From Gliomastix tumulicola (lineage: Eukaryota; Ascomycota; Sordariomycetes; Hypocreales; Bionectriaceae): a stretch of 64,000 nt of DNA. Location of the stretch: contig BCHX01000005.1 in assembly GCA_001599755.1 (NCBI GenBank), positions 3,406,409 to 3,470,408 on the forward strand, read 5' to 3'. The notes beneath the pieces were generated by a model. That model had not been told where the DNA came from and made no database searches. It saw nothing but the letters and a program-made list of their open reading frames with translations. Within the stretch, counting starts at the first letter, position 1; each line of letters starts with the position of its first letter. Shown in pieces: positions 1-10,019 of this stretch. The position numbers and the translations under genes were made by a program.

Positions 1-2
1 GC

Positions 3-389
3 ATCAGCTCGTTCAGCTGCCCCGCACAGGAATCGCACGTATGCTTCTTCGAAGTCCGCGAGGGTGCGGACATGGCCTTCCGCTGTCGCTGCCCGGCCTT
101 CACCGTCGTCTACCATTCCTTGCTCGGCGATCCGCGCATGAGGGTTGTGGCACACGTGTGTCGATGCGGCGGCGGTGCCGAAGAGGTGTCGTTTTACGCG
201 GGGTTTGCGGCGAGAGGCATCGACACGAGTCAGAATCCGTCGGTCAAGGAGTATGCCGACGAGAATGTTTTGGTGCTGTCGCAGGCTCACCAGCCGGTCG
301 AATATGACGAGTTGAACACCATGCTCGCGATAGCGACCAGGACGAACGAAGTGCTTACTCTCACACTGAAAGAGGAATTTATAGCATGA
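3..389 (+). CDS. Unknown protein, C-terminal part only
   Basis: The frame is open from the first bases of the window to a TGA at 387-389, so this is the 3' end of a gene that starts upstream. About 128 residues are visible. They contain several Cys residues near the left edge (SFSCPAQESHVC, then CRC and CRC again about 40 residues apart), a pattern that could bind a metal, and a hydrophilic C-terminus ending LTLKEEFIA. I do not recognise the family. An internal ATG at 72 could start a shorter product, but the open frame upstream of it argues for a truncated longer gene. No introns are needed. Confidence 0.5.
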   Translation: MSSFSCPAQESHVCFFEVREGADMAFRCRCPAFTVVYHSLLGDPRMRVVAHVCRCGGGAEEVSFYAGFAARGIDTSQNPSVKEYADENVLVLSQAHQPVEYDELNTMLAIATRTNEVLTLTLKEEFIA

Positions 390-881
390 GGAATATGGGA
401 CTTGGGAAATAGAGAGGCTTAGGGATGGATGATGTATTCTTGAGGGTCAAGTGTTGAGCCTGTGTTCAATTGTTTCAGCATGGTGGACGTTATTGAGATT
501 TGGACCACTGAAGGAGAGATGGGAAAGTCTTGCTAAATAAATAATACCATCACTACTAAGCCAATCAAATTATCTGCATCGACTAAACCTACTATGACTC
601 CTATGCATTCGAGGCAAGTTATTCAACATCATATAACTCAACATGACAGCATAATGTGTATCGGGTAAGTAGTACGTACTACTTAGACATACTCAGCAAT
701 CTGGGGGCATTGCACCTTTTTGGTTTAGCGCCCCTAAGACCCATAATTCGAGTGGAAAAAGCTACTTCCGAGCCGACCTACTTGCCAATTCCTCACCACC
801 TTGGACCTCTCGTGGATAGCTCCATTGATTCTGGTTCCTACTTCTCCCATCAGACGCGCTTTGCGTTTTGTTGCGCGCGGC
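390..881. other. Intergenic, no gene seen
   Basis: AT-rich spacer between the partial gene and the next spliced gene. Open frames here are short and lack fungal protein features. An in-frame ATG at 801 could extend the next gene by 27 residues, but the start at 882 looks better. Confidence 0.5.
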
Positions 882-2202
882 ATGGCGGAAGGGGTTACCA
901 CACAGGCCTACCTCGAGGAGTCTCTCCAAGACTGGTCTGACGCCACCCCCGACATCGATTCTCCTCGCCCTGCAGCTCGAGCTCTGTCCCCGGATCACCT
1001 CCCCCTCGACTGCTGCCTGTCGCCTTCGTCATCAACGTCTCGCCCTTCCCGGTCCAAACACTTCCTAGCGCCCCGTCGTGCACCATTCCAGCGTCCCGAA
1101 CCTCGCTCAATCAACGACCTGCTGCGACAGCACTCTCGAGAACGTCTTTACGTCCATCCACTGCGCTGGACATCGCGGCAGGTCCTTCTCTTGGACTGCC
1201 ACTTCGCCGCCGATCAAGACGCCAGGCATGCCATCGACAAACAAATACAGAAGAGCAAGGACAACGCTGCTCAGGCGAAGCAAGCCGTGGACGGCCCGAC
1301 CGCCTCCCAGAATGATGGCGTTCCTTTGGCTGATGTGGAGGCAATGAAACAAAGACGGGCGACGGGAGACAAAATCCGAGAAACCCTTCGATCACTGTGG
1401 ACATCCGACGACGCCGCAACTTTGGTGGACGTGCAGGATCTACTTGAGCACGAAGGCTTCTCTAGACTCGGGTAAGCAGCGCCGCTTTTATATCTGTCGC
1501 CTGGCGCTAACACGATCGCGAACCGAAGCTCGCCACTCCATCTCTCGTTTGCGGGTCGCAGTGCCGAACAGCTTCAACCTGGAGCCATCTTCATTGCACC
1601 GGGCTGTACAAACCCATCCGTGGCCTTTATCGATATGGACTCCATCCAAAATTCCCGCTTTGACTACATCGCAAAGCCAGGATATCGCGCCAGGAGGATC
1701 ACCAAGCTGAGATATAGAGACTGGTATAGCCTCAAACCACAGAATCCAATAGAGGATCCCTACATTGTCGCCGTCCTGATCGCATTGGCTCAGTCGCAGC
1801 GCTGCCAGGTCTACGCCAGGGATGCCACAACGTCGTTACAGACTTCATCGCCTGGAGGAAAGACAGGTCTTGCTTCGCAGGACTCACATGAGTTCACCGT
1901 TCTGGAAGCCACATCACCGGAAGCCAGACGGAACTCGTCCAAGGTAATTGAATTGCAACCCTGATAATTTTGATAACTGGTACTGAATCCCCGTCATTTC
2001 ATAGGTTCACGTCCTGGCATTGTCATTGTCCTGCTTTTATCTGTACACCGCACAGATCCCTACTTCTTTGCTCGATCGGCTCGACTATCCGTCAAAATAC
2101 TTTCCAAGTGAGTCGTTTGATGTCACATATTTTGAGATTCCCTTGCGCGGTGGGAAGCGGATACCTACGATGAGGCACGCCTTGTCTGTGATGAGTGAAT
2201 AG
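882..2202 (+). CDS. Conserved fungal hypothetical protein, three exons
   Basis: Proposed CDS join(882..1471,1562..1943,2005..2202), 389 residues. Intron 1 (GTAAGC..CAG, 90 nt) and intron 2 (GTAATT..TAG, 61 nt) join one continuous reading frame. Exon 1 has a Pro/Ser-rich N-terminal third, then a segment with LYVHPLRWTSRQVLLLDCHF and an Ala/Lys/Glu-rich stretch. Exon 2 has AEQLQPGAIFIAPGCTNPSV and KLRYRDWYSLKPQNPIEDPY. Exon 3 has FYLYTAQIPTSLLDRLDYPS. This block order looks like an uncharacterised protein family that I associate with many ascomycete genomes; I know no function for it. I chose the ATG at 882 because the sequence after it (MAEGVTTQAYLEESLQDW) looks like a family N-terminus; the ATG at 801 is the alternative. 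No signal peptide or membrane segment is obvious. The next gene lies 0.8 kb downstream on the same strand and is also a conserved fungal hypothetical. Confidence 0.75.
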
Positions 2203-2722
2203 TCTGATAATATTTCATCAAAATATGTGCTGGCCCTCGCTACTACTTCGTATGAGAAGAGTGTAGTGATGGCGTGCGGCAGCCAGCCAAATCTACGTCC
2301 ATTAGCGTGTAGTTGGACAATTAGCCTCTGCGTTATTAGTCGATATGACCCTTGTAAATGTTGCCTGGCTTGGGACTAAGATACCAAGTAACATTAAGCA
2401 TCTTTGTGCCGACCAGGAAGTCGATTTCCGGTTTGCTTCTTTAGTTCGGGTCTCAAGGGCGTCAATGACAGAACACCATCTTGGCTCCACTTCGAACTGT
2501 CCAACTCGGGACCCGGATACTGTCTTACGATTTCAGTCGTTGGTCTCAAAGCTCACATTGCCGTGTAAACCCAACGTGAGACAGACTCGCCGTGATTTCT
2601 TGGATTGACAACTCACATGCAACATCCTAGGGGCTGGCTATCTCGTGAAAATACCATATAATGTACTGACATTAACAGTCCCGTAATCCTCATGGATCCT
2701 GGCAAATGGGGGAGGGGGGGCG

Positions 2723-2765
2723 GCAAACAAGCCACATACGCACCCGGAGCAAACAAGCCACATAC
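2723..2765. repeat. Two-copy direct repeat, 17 bp at 26-bp spacing
   Basis: The motif GCAAACAAGCCACATAC occurs at 2723-2739 and again at 2749-2765, each followed by a similar CACCC-type stretch. It lies beside a G-rich tract (2707-2720). It may be a small local duplication in the promoter region of the next gene. Confidence 0.6.
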
Positions 2766-2825
2766 ACCCAGATTTCATGGCTTTATAATAGCCCAAATAT
2801 TCTTTCCACAACGTGTCTAGATTCA

Positions 2826-2889
2826 GGAAAACCCCGCTCAGTGTTGGTTCAACATGGAAACACGTCAGAGGGTCAGGCGGGGTTTTTCC
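2826..2889. repeat. Inverted repeat with 12-13 bp arms
   Basis: The left arm GGAAAACCCCGC (2826-2837) is matched in reverse complement by GCGGGGTTTTTCC (2877-2889), with one extra T, around a 39-nt loop. It sits about 110 bp before the start codon of the next gene. It could be a hairpin in the leader or a remnant of a small inverted-repeat element; no target duplication was found. Confidence 0.45.
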
Positions 2890-2994
2890 GGTCTTACTCT
2901 CTCTTGAACCTCGCTACCCCTCTCTTTTGCCTCTCCCAGATTTCTCTCCCCCTTTTTTTTTTTGGGCGATATAACTAAGGGCCTTAAGGTAGCT

Positions 2995-4399
2995 ATGCCG
3001 TATTCGCCAGCCAGCCCCGAGGCTCTTGAAGCTCTCACAAAGCAGTATGGGGGGGGCATGCGAGTAGTGGCCCAGTTGCACGAAGAGCACCGCAGCAGAT
3101 CCGCCAGTCGCTGGGCGGGGCAGCATCTGGTTGCTTTTCGACTCCTCATCCAGCCAGAGCGCATTCCAGTGCTCAACCACACTGACGAGAAGTGTGCATT
3201 CTGCAACGAGCCAAATACGCAGCAGAATACACGACAGAATACACAGCAGAATACACGGCAGAATACACAGCAGAATACACGGCAGAATACACAGCAGAAT
3301 ACACAGCAGAATACACAGCAAACGAACCTGATCAACAACCAAGCCTTCGATGCTCTCTTAGCCAACACTCCGCCTGGCCTGCTCCAGATGGATGCCGCCG
3401 AAATCATGACGATGGAAGCTGGCTTCTTCTGGGCCGCCCTGGCTCGAGCCCTCCGCGTCGCCATGGCGGCACCAGACAAGATCCACCCACAACGGACCTC
3501 GAAGCCAGCTCAACTAGCACCTGGTCATATTACCTGGGAGGAGGCAAAGAAAAGGGGCGAGCTCCCATCATCGTCACCCATCGGTAGCCTTAAGTCAATA
3601 TCTAGCTTTCAACCTAGTCTTGGAGACCTTGACGAGGATGAGAACGAGACGTGGCGCAGCAAGCCGGAGCAGACTACAGTCCATCTCGCTTCTGCCTTCT
3701 TTCAGTGGGCGTTGGACATTGCTATCAAGCAAGACCGATCACACACGCAGATCTGTTATAGAGTTGAATCAGCGAAGATGGCGGCCCTCGTCGGTAAGGA
3801 CATGAGGGTCAAAGCCGAAGACGACGGAGGTCTCTGTGTGCTAGTCCGCAGTCCCCTTGGCTGGATAACTAAGAACCAGCACGTGGCCCTCTTGGAGGCC
3901 AAAAGGAGCTTCAAAGCTGTTCAAGTCGACGGAGATAAAGTCTCGCCAGCTCTCTCAGACGAAAATATTGCACAGTGCCTCGGTGAGGCTGTCGTTGCAT
4001 GGAGGGCCAAAAAGCTCCTCATGAAGCGAGGGGGGTGAGTAGCCTTGTGAGACCCGAGAAAAAGTTCCTGTTGCTTACTCTAGTGCCAACAGGGTCTTTT
4101 TATTTACGGCAGTCAACACGTTTCTCCGTCTTCTCTACTTTCGTTTTGGCCGAGACTACCTTGAGTACATAGACGCTCAAGATGAGCCCACCCAGATCCG
4201 ACTGGCCGACGACAAAACGAAAGACACCTTTGTCCGCATGCAGGCCTCAGATTGGTTCAATATCGCGAAGGCCGATGGGCGTCGAGGAGCGCTTTGTCAA
4301 GTCTTGGCTCTTGTCAAATGGTATAACGCTCTCCCCGACGATGGGTTTGATGATGACGAGGATGAGGGTGAGGGTGAGGATACTGAAATGAGATACTGA
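2995..4399 (+). CDS. Conserved fungal hypothetical protein with NT[Q/R]Q repeat, two exons
   Basis: Proposed CDS join(2995..4034,4084..4399), 451 residues. The 49-nt intron (GTGAGT..TAG) must end at the first of two nearby AGs (4082-4083) to keep the frame; the second gives early stops. The ATG at 2995 is the first true ATG; the open frame starts earlier only at a TTG. The protein starts MPYSPASPEALEALTKQYGG, has a DEKCAFCNE segment followed by nine Asn-Thr-Gln/Arg-Gln tetrapeptides (residues about 74-109), then MDAAEIMTMEAGFFWAALAR, a basic/Ser-rich middle, an AEDDGG motif, and ALLEAKRSFKAVQVDGDK. Exon 2 ends with a run of Asp/Glu. The overall pattern is one I associate with an expanded ascomycete family of unknown function. 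The LLEAKR segment after an acidic pair recalls PD-(D/E)xK-type cores (E-x-K), but I cannot confirm that fold by eye. No membrane segments were seen. Confidence 0.75.
3214..3321 (+). repeat. Coding minisatellite, nine 12-bp units
   Basis: Nine tandem units of the form AATACACRGCAG run in frame and encode Asn-Thr-(Gln/Arg)-Gln. CAG and CGG/CGA at the third codon partly alternate, giving QQ and RQ repeats in turn. The unit length is a multiple of three, so copy-number change would not break the gene. All three forward frames stay open through the tract. Confidence 0.95.
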
Positions 4400-5031
4400 A
4401 GTTGGCAACCGGCCTGTGTTGGTCTGCCTACTGATGGGGAACGAGCTCGGTCTGTAATACACATGTACCTCTTGGTGGCTTGGGAGAGCCGCAGGGCGGG
4501 TGCCTCGAGTGCATCTCTGACAGAGGAATCAAGATCTGGGACAGAGCTCTATATGGCACATGTCTGAAGAGCCCGAAATGCCCCCATCATTCACGTTCTA
4601 TAGTATTTTCACGAGATAACCAGTACCTAGAGTGTTGCAACCCAATTTGTCAACAGGGGAAATAGCAGCTTGTCTGGCTAACGTGAGGTTTAAATGGTCA
4701 TGCGAGAGAGAGCTTTGAGACAAACAACCGATATCAAAAAACAGCGTGTCGGACAGCTCACAGTGGGGCCAAAATGAGGGGATTGGATGTCATCGTTATA
4801 TTATGTCGTTGACGCCCTTGAGACCCATCTGTTGTCAAACGCGGGACTCGGCAAGTCCGATAAAGAGAAAGGACCACTGCGCCTACTACCATCAACGAAA
4901 TCAAGCAGAGCACAGAACACTGCCTGTTTTTAACACCACTCTTCACCACTGTGCGGCGTTGTCACGACACCTCTTGGTCCCTTGGAGTCCAATCTTCATT
5001 CTGTTTTCCACAGCTGCATATACGACCGAAG
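4400..5031. other. Intergenic, no gene seen
   Basis: Spacer between two genes on the same strand. It should hold the 3' UTR of the first and the promoter of the racemase/dehydratase gene. No clear TATA box or coding segment was found. Confidence 0.5.
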
Positions 5032-5994
5032 ATGTTGACAGTTTACGAAAGCGCGGCAGCTTCGGTTCAAGCAAGGCGTCGAATCCAGGAGCACATTTAC
5101 CAGACACCTCTGCTTCCAGCCCGAGAGACTGGAAAAAAGCATGGCGCGACGGTTCTCTTCAAGGCTGAGAACTTCCAGCTCACAGGATCGTTCAAAATCC
5201 GGGGCGCCATGTCCAAAATGTCGATTCAAGGAGGGCAGGGGCAATTGATCACAGCTTCGTCGGGAAACCACGGCATTGGCGCCGCACTGGCCTCGCAGAT
5301 TCTCTCCCGGAAACTGACCGTGGTCCTTCCTGAGACGGTGGTGCCTACAAAACTGGAGAGGATCAAGTCGTACGGCGTCGACGTGATCCTACACGGCGCT
5401 GAGACGGGTCTGGCTGAGAAGCATGCTCAGCAGCTTGCATCTTCAGGGGCTTACACATACGTGTCGCCTTACAATGACCCCGACATCATCGCCGGACAAG
5501 GGACCATCGGACTTGAGATCCTCGAACAGTGCAAAGATGTCGATAACATCTTCATCTCCATGGGCGGTGGTGGTCTGATCAGTGGCGTCGGCTGCGTCCT
5601 CAAGGCGTTCGATCCAAGGGTCAAGATATACGGCGTCTCGGCAATCAACTCGAAGGCCCTGGCAGCATCAATCGCTGCGGGCCGAGTTGTTGAGACGGAA
5701 CATCTTCCGACCCTGGCTGAAGCTGTATCGGGGGGCATGGACGAAGACGCTCTCACTCTTCCTCTGGCCAGTTCCGTGATCGACGAGGTTGTCGAGTGTG
5801 ATGAAGACGAGATTGCAGCCAGTTTGAAGATGCTGGCCGTCGACGAAAACATGTTTGTGGAGGGCTCTGCAGCATTGGCACTCGCCGGCTTCAACAAGGC
5901 TGCCCAGAAACTTGGAGGTCAAACCAGCGTCATCCTTCTCTGCGGCGGTAACATTGGCCGAGACCTTATGAAACGGATAATTGGGGGCCTCTAA
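5032..5994 (+). CDS. PLP-dependent serine racemase / threonine dehydratase family enzyme
   Basis: An uninterrupted 320-residue protein of the fold-type II PLP family (yeast Sry1, serine racemase, catabolic threonine dehydratase), which deaminate or racemise hydroxy-amino acids such as Ser, Thr or threo-3-hydroxyaspartate. Visible landmarks are the PLP lysine motif TGSFKIRGA (about residue 53-61), the Asn loop SSGNHG, the tetraglycine phosphate-binding loop MGGGGLISG, and a C-terminal CGGNIGRDL where the family has SGGN. Length matches the single-domain enzymes without an ACT regulatory domain. I chose the ATG at 5032 because MLTVYESAAASVQARRRI matches a family N-terminus; the frame opens 27 codons earlier at 4951 but that extension looks like leader sequence. 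The exact substrate cannot be read from the sequence. A retroelement block begins 380 bp downstream. Confidence 0.9.
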   Translation: MLTVYESAAASVQARRRIQEHIYQTPLLPARETGKKHGATVLFKAENFQLTGSFKIRGAMSKMSIQGGQGQLITASSGNHGIGAALASQILSRKLTVVLPETVVPTKLERIKSYGVDVILHGAETGLAEKHAQQLASSGAYTYVSPYNDPDIIAGQGTIGLEILEQCKDVDNIFISMGGGGLISGVGCVLKAFDPRVKIYGVSAINSKALAASIAAGRVVETEHLPTLAEAVSGGMDEDALTLPLASSVIDEVVECDEDEIAASLKMLAVDENMFVEGSAALALAGFNKAAQKLGGQTSVILLCGGNIGRDLMKRIIGGL

Positions 5995-6244
5995 GCAGCG
6001 TTTTAGATGTGGTTCGGTAGTTTATAAGTGCTGATTGAGCGTACCCAACGTCTGATTCTTGCTTCTTCACCGAGTCTTTGCTATGTGCAATGCTAGTCTA
6101 GTTCTACACACTATAGAGGCGCTACAACAGTAGCCCTCGAAGTGTGGCAAGGAACCTCAAGAATGAAGGCATGGGTGCTTGATAGTAACCCCACGGCCAA
6201 GGAGGTAGACTCGAGAAAGGCATGAAGCTGTCGCAGGCTATTAG

Positions 6245-6373
6245 ATCTTAATTTTGCAAAGGACTGATTTCATTCGTGTATCGCTCTCTGTGAAGCCGTC
6301 CTCGACCGCGGCCTACATGTGGTCTGCCATAGGTCCAGAGCGCTCTTCTTACAGCTTGACCAAGCGTGCCAGC
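6245..6373 (+). pseudogene. Short-chain dehydrogenase relic, part before the retroelement
   Basis: In one frame this stretch reads SSTAAYMWSAIGPERSSYSL followed by TKRAS. It contains the Y-x3-K catalytic pair of short-chain dehydrogenases (YSLTK) in its usual Ser-Ser-Tyr context. The frame meets a TAG at 6242-6244, and I find no convincing upstream exon, so the N-terminal Rossmann half is lost or diverged. The outer retrotransposon interrupts it three codons after the Lys. The reading continues at 28735 once the element and one CCAGC copy are removed. Confidence 0.75.
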
Positions 6374-6600
6374 TGTCAGAAGCCGGTTCACCATTTACCC
6401 TAGACCTAAGTGGGGAAGTTACATAGAGGGAGATAAAATATAAAAGAAGACTAAATAGTTAGACCTAGTAGAAGCCTTAGAGATTAATATAGTTATATAC
6501 CTACCCTTAGCTATATATTTACTAGTACTTTATACTTAATATACTACCTTCTATATATTTTTTCACCTTTTTTACTTTATTTTAAGACTTAATTTTAATA
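6374..6600 (+). repeat. 5' LTR of the outer retrotransposon
   Basis: 227 bp. The first 45 or so bases keep normal composition (TGTCAGAAGCCGGTTCACC); the rest is RIP-mutated and ends TTTTAATA where the other copy has TCTTAACA. The target duplication CCAGC lies immediately before it. Confidence 0.92.
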
Positions 6601-8624
6601 GATTAATCTCTCTTAATTTACTATAAAAAAGAAAGCTATTTAGGGTATATAAATAGCTAAGTATAAGTAATTTACTTTTAATATAAGTCTAGCTACCTAG
6701 GTAAAAGGAAGTAGCTTAAGTACCTTTTAAAGTATAAAAAGTATATCTTTTATATAATAATTAAGTAATACTTAAGTTATTAATATACTATAAGAGAATT
6801 AAAGTTTTATTAATCTTTTAATATTAATAAAACTTTTAATTAAATTAATTACTTATACTAAGAATATTTTATTTAAATTATATAAAAATAATAAAAAAAT
6901 AAAAATAATAAATTTTTATTTAAATTATTAAGCTTTTATTAAAAAATTAATAAATAAAAAACCTTATTATAATAAAAAGAAATAATATATTAATAAATAT
7001 ATTAATTAATTTAAAGTTATATTATAATTTAACTAAAAGTATATTTATTTAATTATTTTTAAAAAAAAAATAACTTTAATATAAAAGAATAATAAAAAGT
7101 TAATTTTTTTTTTATTAATTAATTTAAGTAATTTTATATTAATAACTAGGTAAAGGTTTTACTTATTACCTTTAAGTATTATAATAAAAATTAAATAAAA
7201 CTTTAAATTTTTATTATTAAATATAAAAATCTTTTTTATATAAACCTTAAGAGTTTTAATATTTTATATTATAAAATTATATTAATTATAAGTAGTTTTT
7301 AAAGAAAGATTAAGTAATAATAAATTACTTATATAATTTATAATAATAATAATACTTATAACTATACTTAGGAAGATCTTAAAGTATAAATATAAAATAG
7401 TTTTAATAATAAATTAACTTATACTTATAAAGTTATAAGTAAGTTAAAAGTTTTTTATTAATAATTTAAGTAGTTATTTTAAGCTTTCTTTAATCTTTAA
7501 GAGATTATTAAAGTAAAGTTACCTAGGGAGAAGCTTAACTTATATTATATTAATTAAATTTTATATTATTTTATATTAATAATAAAGTTACTAGTTATTA
7601 ACTAAGGTATTTTTAATATTATATAAATATTATATTAATAAAAAGTTATAGTTAAAATACTACTAAGTATATATATTTTAGCTTATAACTTAATTTATAT
7701 ATTTAAAATTATTAAACTTAACTTAATTATTTTACTATTTACTAATAGTAATTATAATATAATTAAATAATAATTTAGTAATTTAATATATTAAAAATAT
7801 AATAAAGTTTATTATTATAATATATACTTTAAACCTAGTTATTACTATAATTAAATAAATTATATAGTAACTAAATATAAAAATATACTTAAGGGAACTT
7901 AATTACCTAGCTAAGGCTTATATATTAATACTTTACTATATACTCCCTATAAACTTACTAAAGGTAACCTTAATAAAGAACTAGTAATATATTATACCTA
8001 GGAATATATAAACTAAAAAAATAAGTAAATAAAGTAAAAGGTAAAATTATAGCTAAGGGGTAATTAAATTATAATAATAATATTACTAAATTCTAGTATT
8101 AACTATAATTTATTATACTTTTATTTTATACTTAATAAATTAGTCTTATTAACTAGCTTATTATTAAAGTTACTATTTATAAATATATTAATTATACTAT
8201 TTAAGGGGGAATTTATAAAGGTAATAAAGTTAAAAGATAACTAAAGTATAATAAAGAGATAATTAACTTACTTTATAGTTATAAAGATTAAAGAGAATAT
8301 AATTATTAATTTACTTTAATTTAAGTTAATTAATTTTATTATTTTATTTAAATATAATTATTAAAATTATTTATTAATTATTAAAGATATTTTTATTACT
8401 ATAAGTTTAAAGTAAATTTATTATAATACTTAAAATATAATTTATATAGTAATACTTATTAAGAAGTTAAACCTTAAAAATAATAAAAGGGAAATTAAAA
8501 ATTAAAAACTATTTAATAATAAATTTATAGTAAAGTTATTACTAAAATATAATAACTTTATAAATATATTTAATAATAATACTATAGCTATACTTCTATT
8601 ACTTAGAGGAAGAATATACTTTAT

Positions 8625-9131
8625 TAAGCTAAAAAAAGGGAAGGTTTTACCTTAGGGATTTATATATACTTTTACTAAGAAAAAGCTAAAAATTTTTAAA
8701 GAATATATTAATAAAGTACTATAACTTAGCTAGATTTAATAATTAATTAATTTATTAAGTATATTAGTTTTTTTTATTTTAAAGAAAAAAGGAAAGCTAT
8801 AACTTTATATTAATTATAAAATATTAAACTAAATAATTTATAAGAATTATACCCTTTTACCCTTAATAAATTAGATCTTTAATACCTTATAGTATACTTA
8901 AGTATATATAAAGATTAACTTAAAGGATATATACTACTAGTTATATATTAATAAAGGGGATAAATAGAAGATAACTTTTTAATATTACTATAAATATTTT
9001 AAGTATTATATTATACTTTTTAGTTTAATTAATACTTTAATTATTTTCTAAGAATATATTAATAATACTACTTTATATAAATATATTAATATAATTTATA
9101 TAATTTACCTAGATAATATCTTAGTATATAG
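8625..9131 (+). pseudogene. Outer element reverse transcriptase, N-terminal portion
   Basis: With in-frame stops ignored, the plus frame shows the order typical of gypsy reverse transcriptase: a leader segment ending in a KxxGK-like turn, a degraded DYR motif (here NYK), a PLP-type segment, a KIxLK segment, a degraded FGLTNAPATF-type segment near 9020-9050, and YLDNILVYS at 9106-9131, where the catalytic YLDD has Asn for the second Asp. A G-to-A change in the codon explains the Asp-to-Asn substitution. The nested element interrupts the frame directly after this motif, within the Ser codon. Confidence 0.8.
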
Positions 9132-9429
9132 TAATTTAGGGGAAATAGTTCACTATCTAGCTATATAATCACTATGTAGTTATTATACTACTTAATTAAG
9201 TGGAGCTATTTAGTTAGTATTTCTCCTATATATTTATTATTAAATAAAGCTAATAAGCTACTTAATTAAGTAGTATAAAGGTAATATAGAGAGAGAGCCT
9301 TTAAATCTTCCCCTCTTAATTAAGTTAATTAATATTAAAATAAAAGATAGTAAAATTTTCTATCTACCTAATTAAGTAGAGCCTACCCCCCTTAATAAGG
9401 CCTAGGCCTAGGCTTAATACCCTAAGTTA
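9132..9429 (-). repeat. 3' LTR of the inner retrotransposon
   Basis: 298 bp, same length as the partner at 23569-23866 and co-linear with it apart from RIP-type changes. It includes the palindrome CTACTTAATTAAGTAG and the GC-richer stretch CCTAGGCCTAGG near its right end. Ends are TA..TA, as expected for TG..CA after RIP. Confidence 0.9.
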
Positions 9430-10019
9430 AATCCTCCCCTAAAGTAATTATTAATTTACTAGTAATTACTTTATATAAGGGTAACCTTTAACTAATTAAG
9501 TAATTAATAAAGAATATAATATATAAATAAAAGGAATATAAAGCTAAATATCTAAAGAAATTAATCCCTTAATAACCTTATAATAAGCTTAAATAATAAA
9601 TTATAATAAAGTATTATCTTTAATAAATAAAAGTAAATAAATATATCTTTATAAGCTAATTAATTAATCCCCTCTAAGTTTATAATTAATCTCCTCCTCT
9701 AAAATTATAATTAATCCTCTAAATTTATTTTATATTATATTTATTTTTTATTCCTTACTATTATTTAATTATCTACTTAAGTACTTTATTACTTTTTATA
9801 ATAACTTAATTAGTTTAAAGGTATTACCTTCTTTAACTTAGGAGTCTTAATATTTATTTAATTAACCTAGGTATAACTTTACTTAGAAGTTAAAGTATAT
9901 AAGAAGGTAATAATATTAAAAGTAGCTATATTAAGAAGAATTAAGAAGATATATAAATTATTAAAGAGAGTAGGGGTAATATCCTTAAAGCTAAAGTACT
10001 AAAGGAACTCTAAGATAAG
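9430..10019. other. Inner element, region next to the 3' LTR
   Basis: Begins with the minus-strand polypurine tract (9431-9440). The rest is AT-rich sequence leading into the plus-strand reading direction; I see no recognisable domain. Confidence 0.4.

Larger units (their letters stand above)
2203..2994. other. Intergenic spacer with small repeats
   Basis: No supported gene. It holds a two-copy 17-bp direct repeat, a long-armed inverted repeat and a pyrimidine tract (2892-2962) that runs up to the next gene's start and may be its promoter or leader. Confidence 0.5.

Noticed and set aside
2966..2996. ATAACTAAGGGCCTTAAGGTAGCTATG resembles the I-CeuI/23S rRNA homing site
   Set aside because: Several mismatches to the conserved rRNA sequence and no rRNA around it; chance similarity just before a start codon.
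3214..3321. CRISPR-like regular spacing
   Set aside because: Units are contiguous 12-bp tandem copies without spacers and code in frame.
3192..3587. Long open frames in other phases over the 12-bp repeat
   Set aside because: They arise because the repeat has no stop in any frame; only the frame with conserved flanking protein sequence is kept.
4951..5031. Upstream ATG extension of the racemase/dehydratase
   Set aside because: The extra 27 residues have no family similarity; the protein is normal length from 5032.
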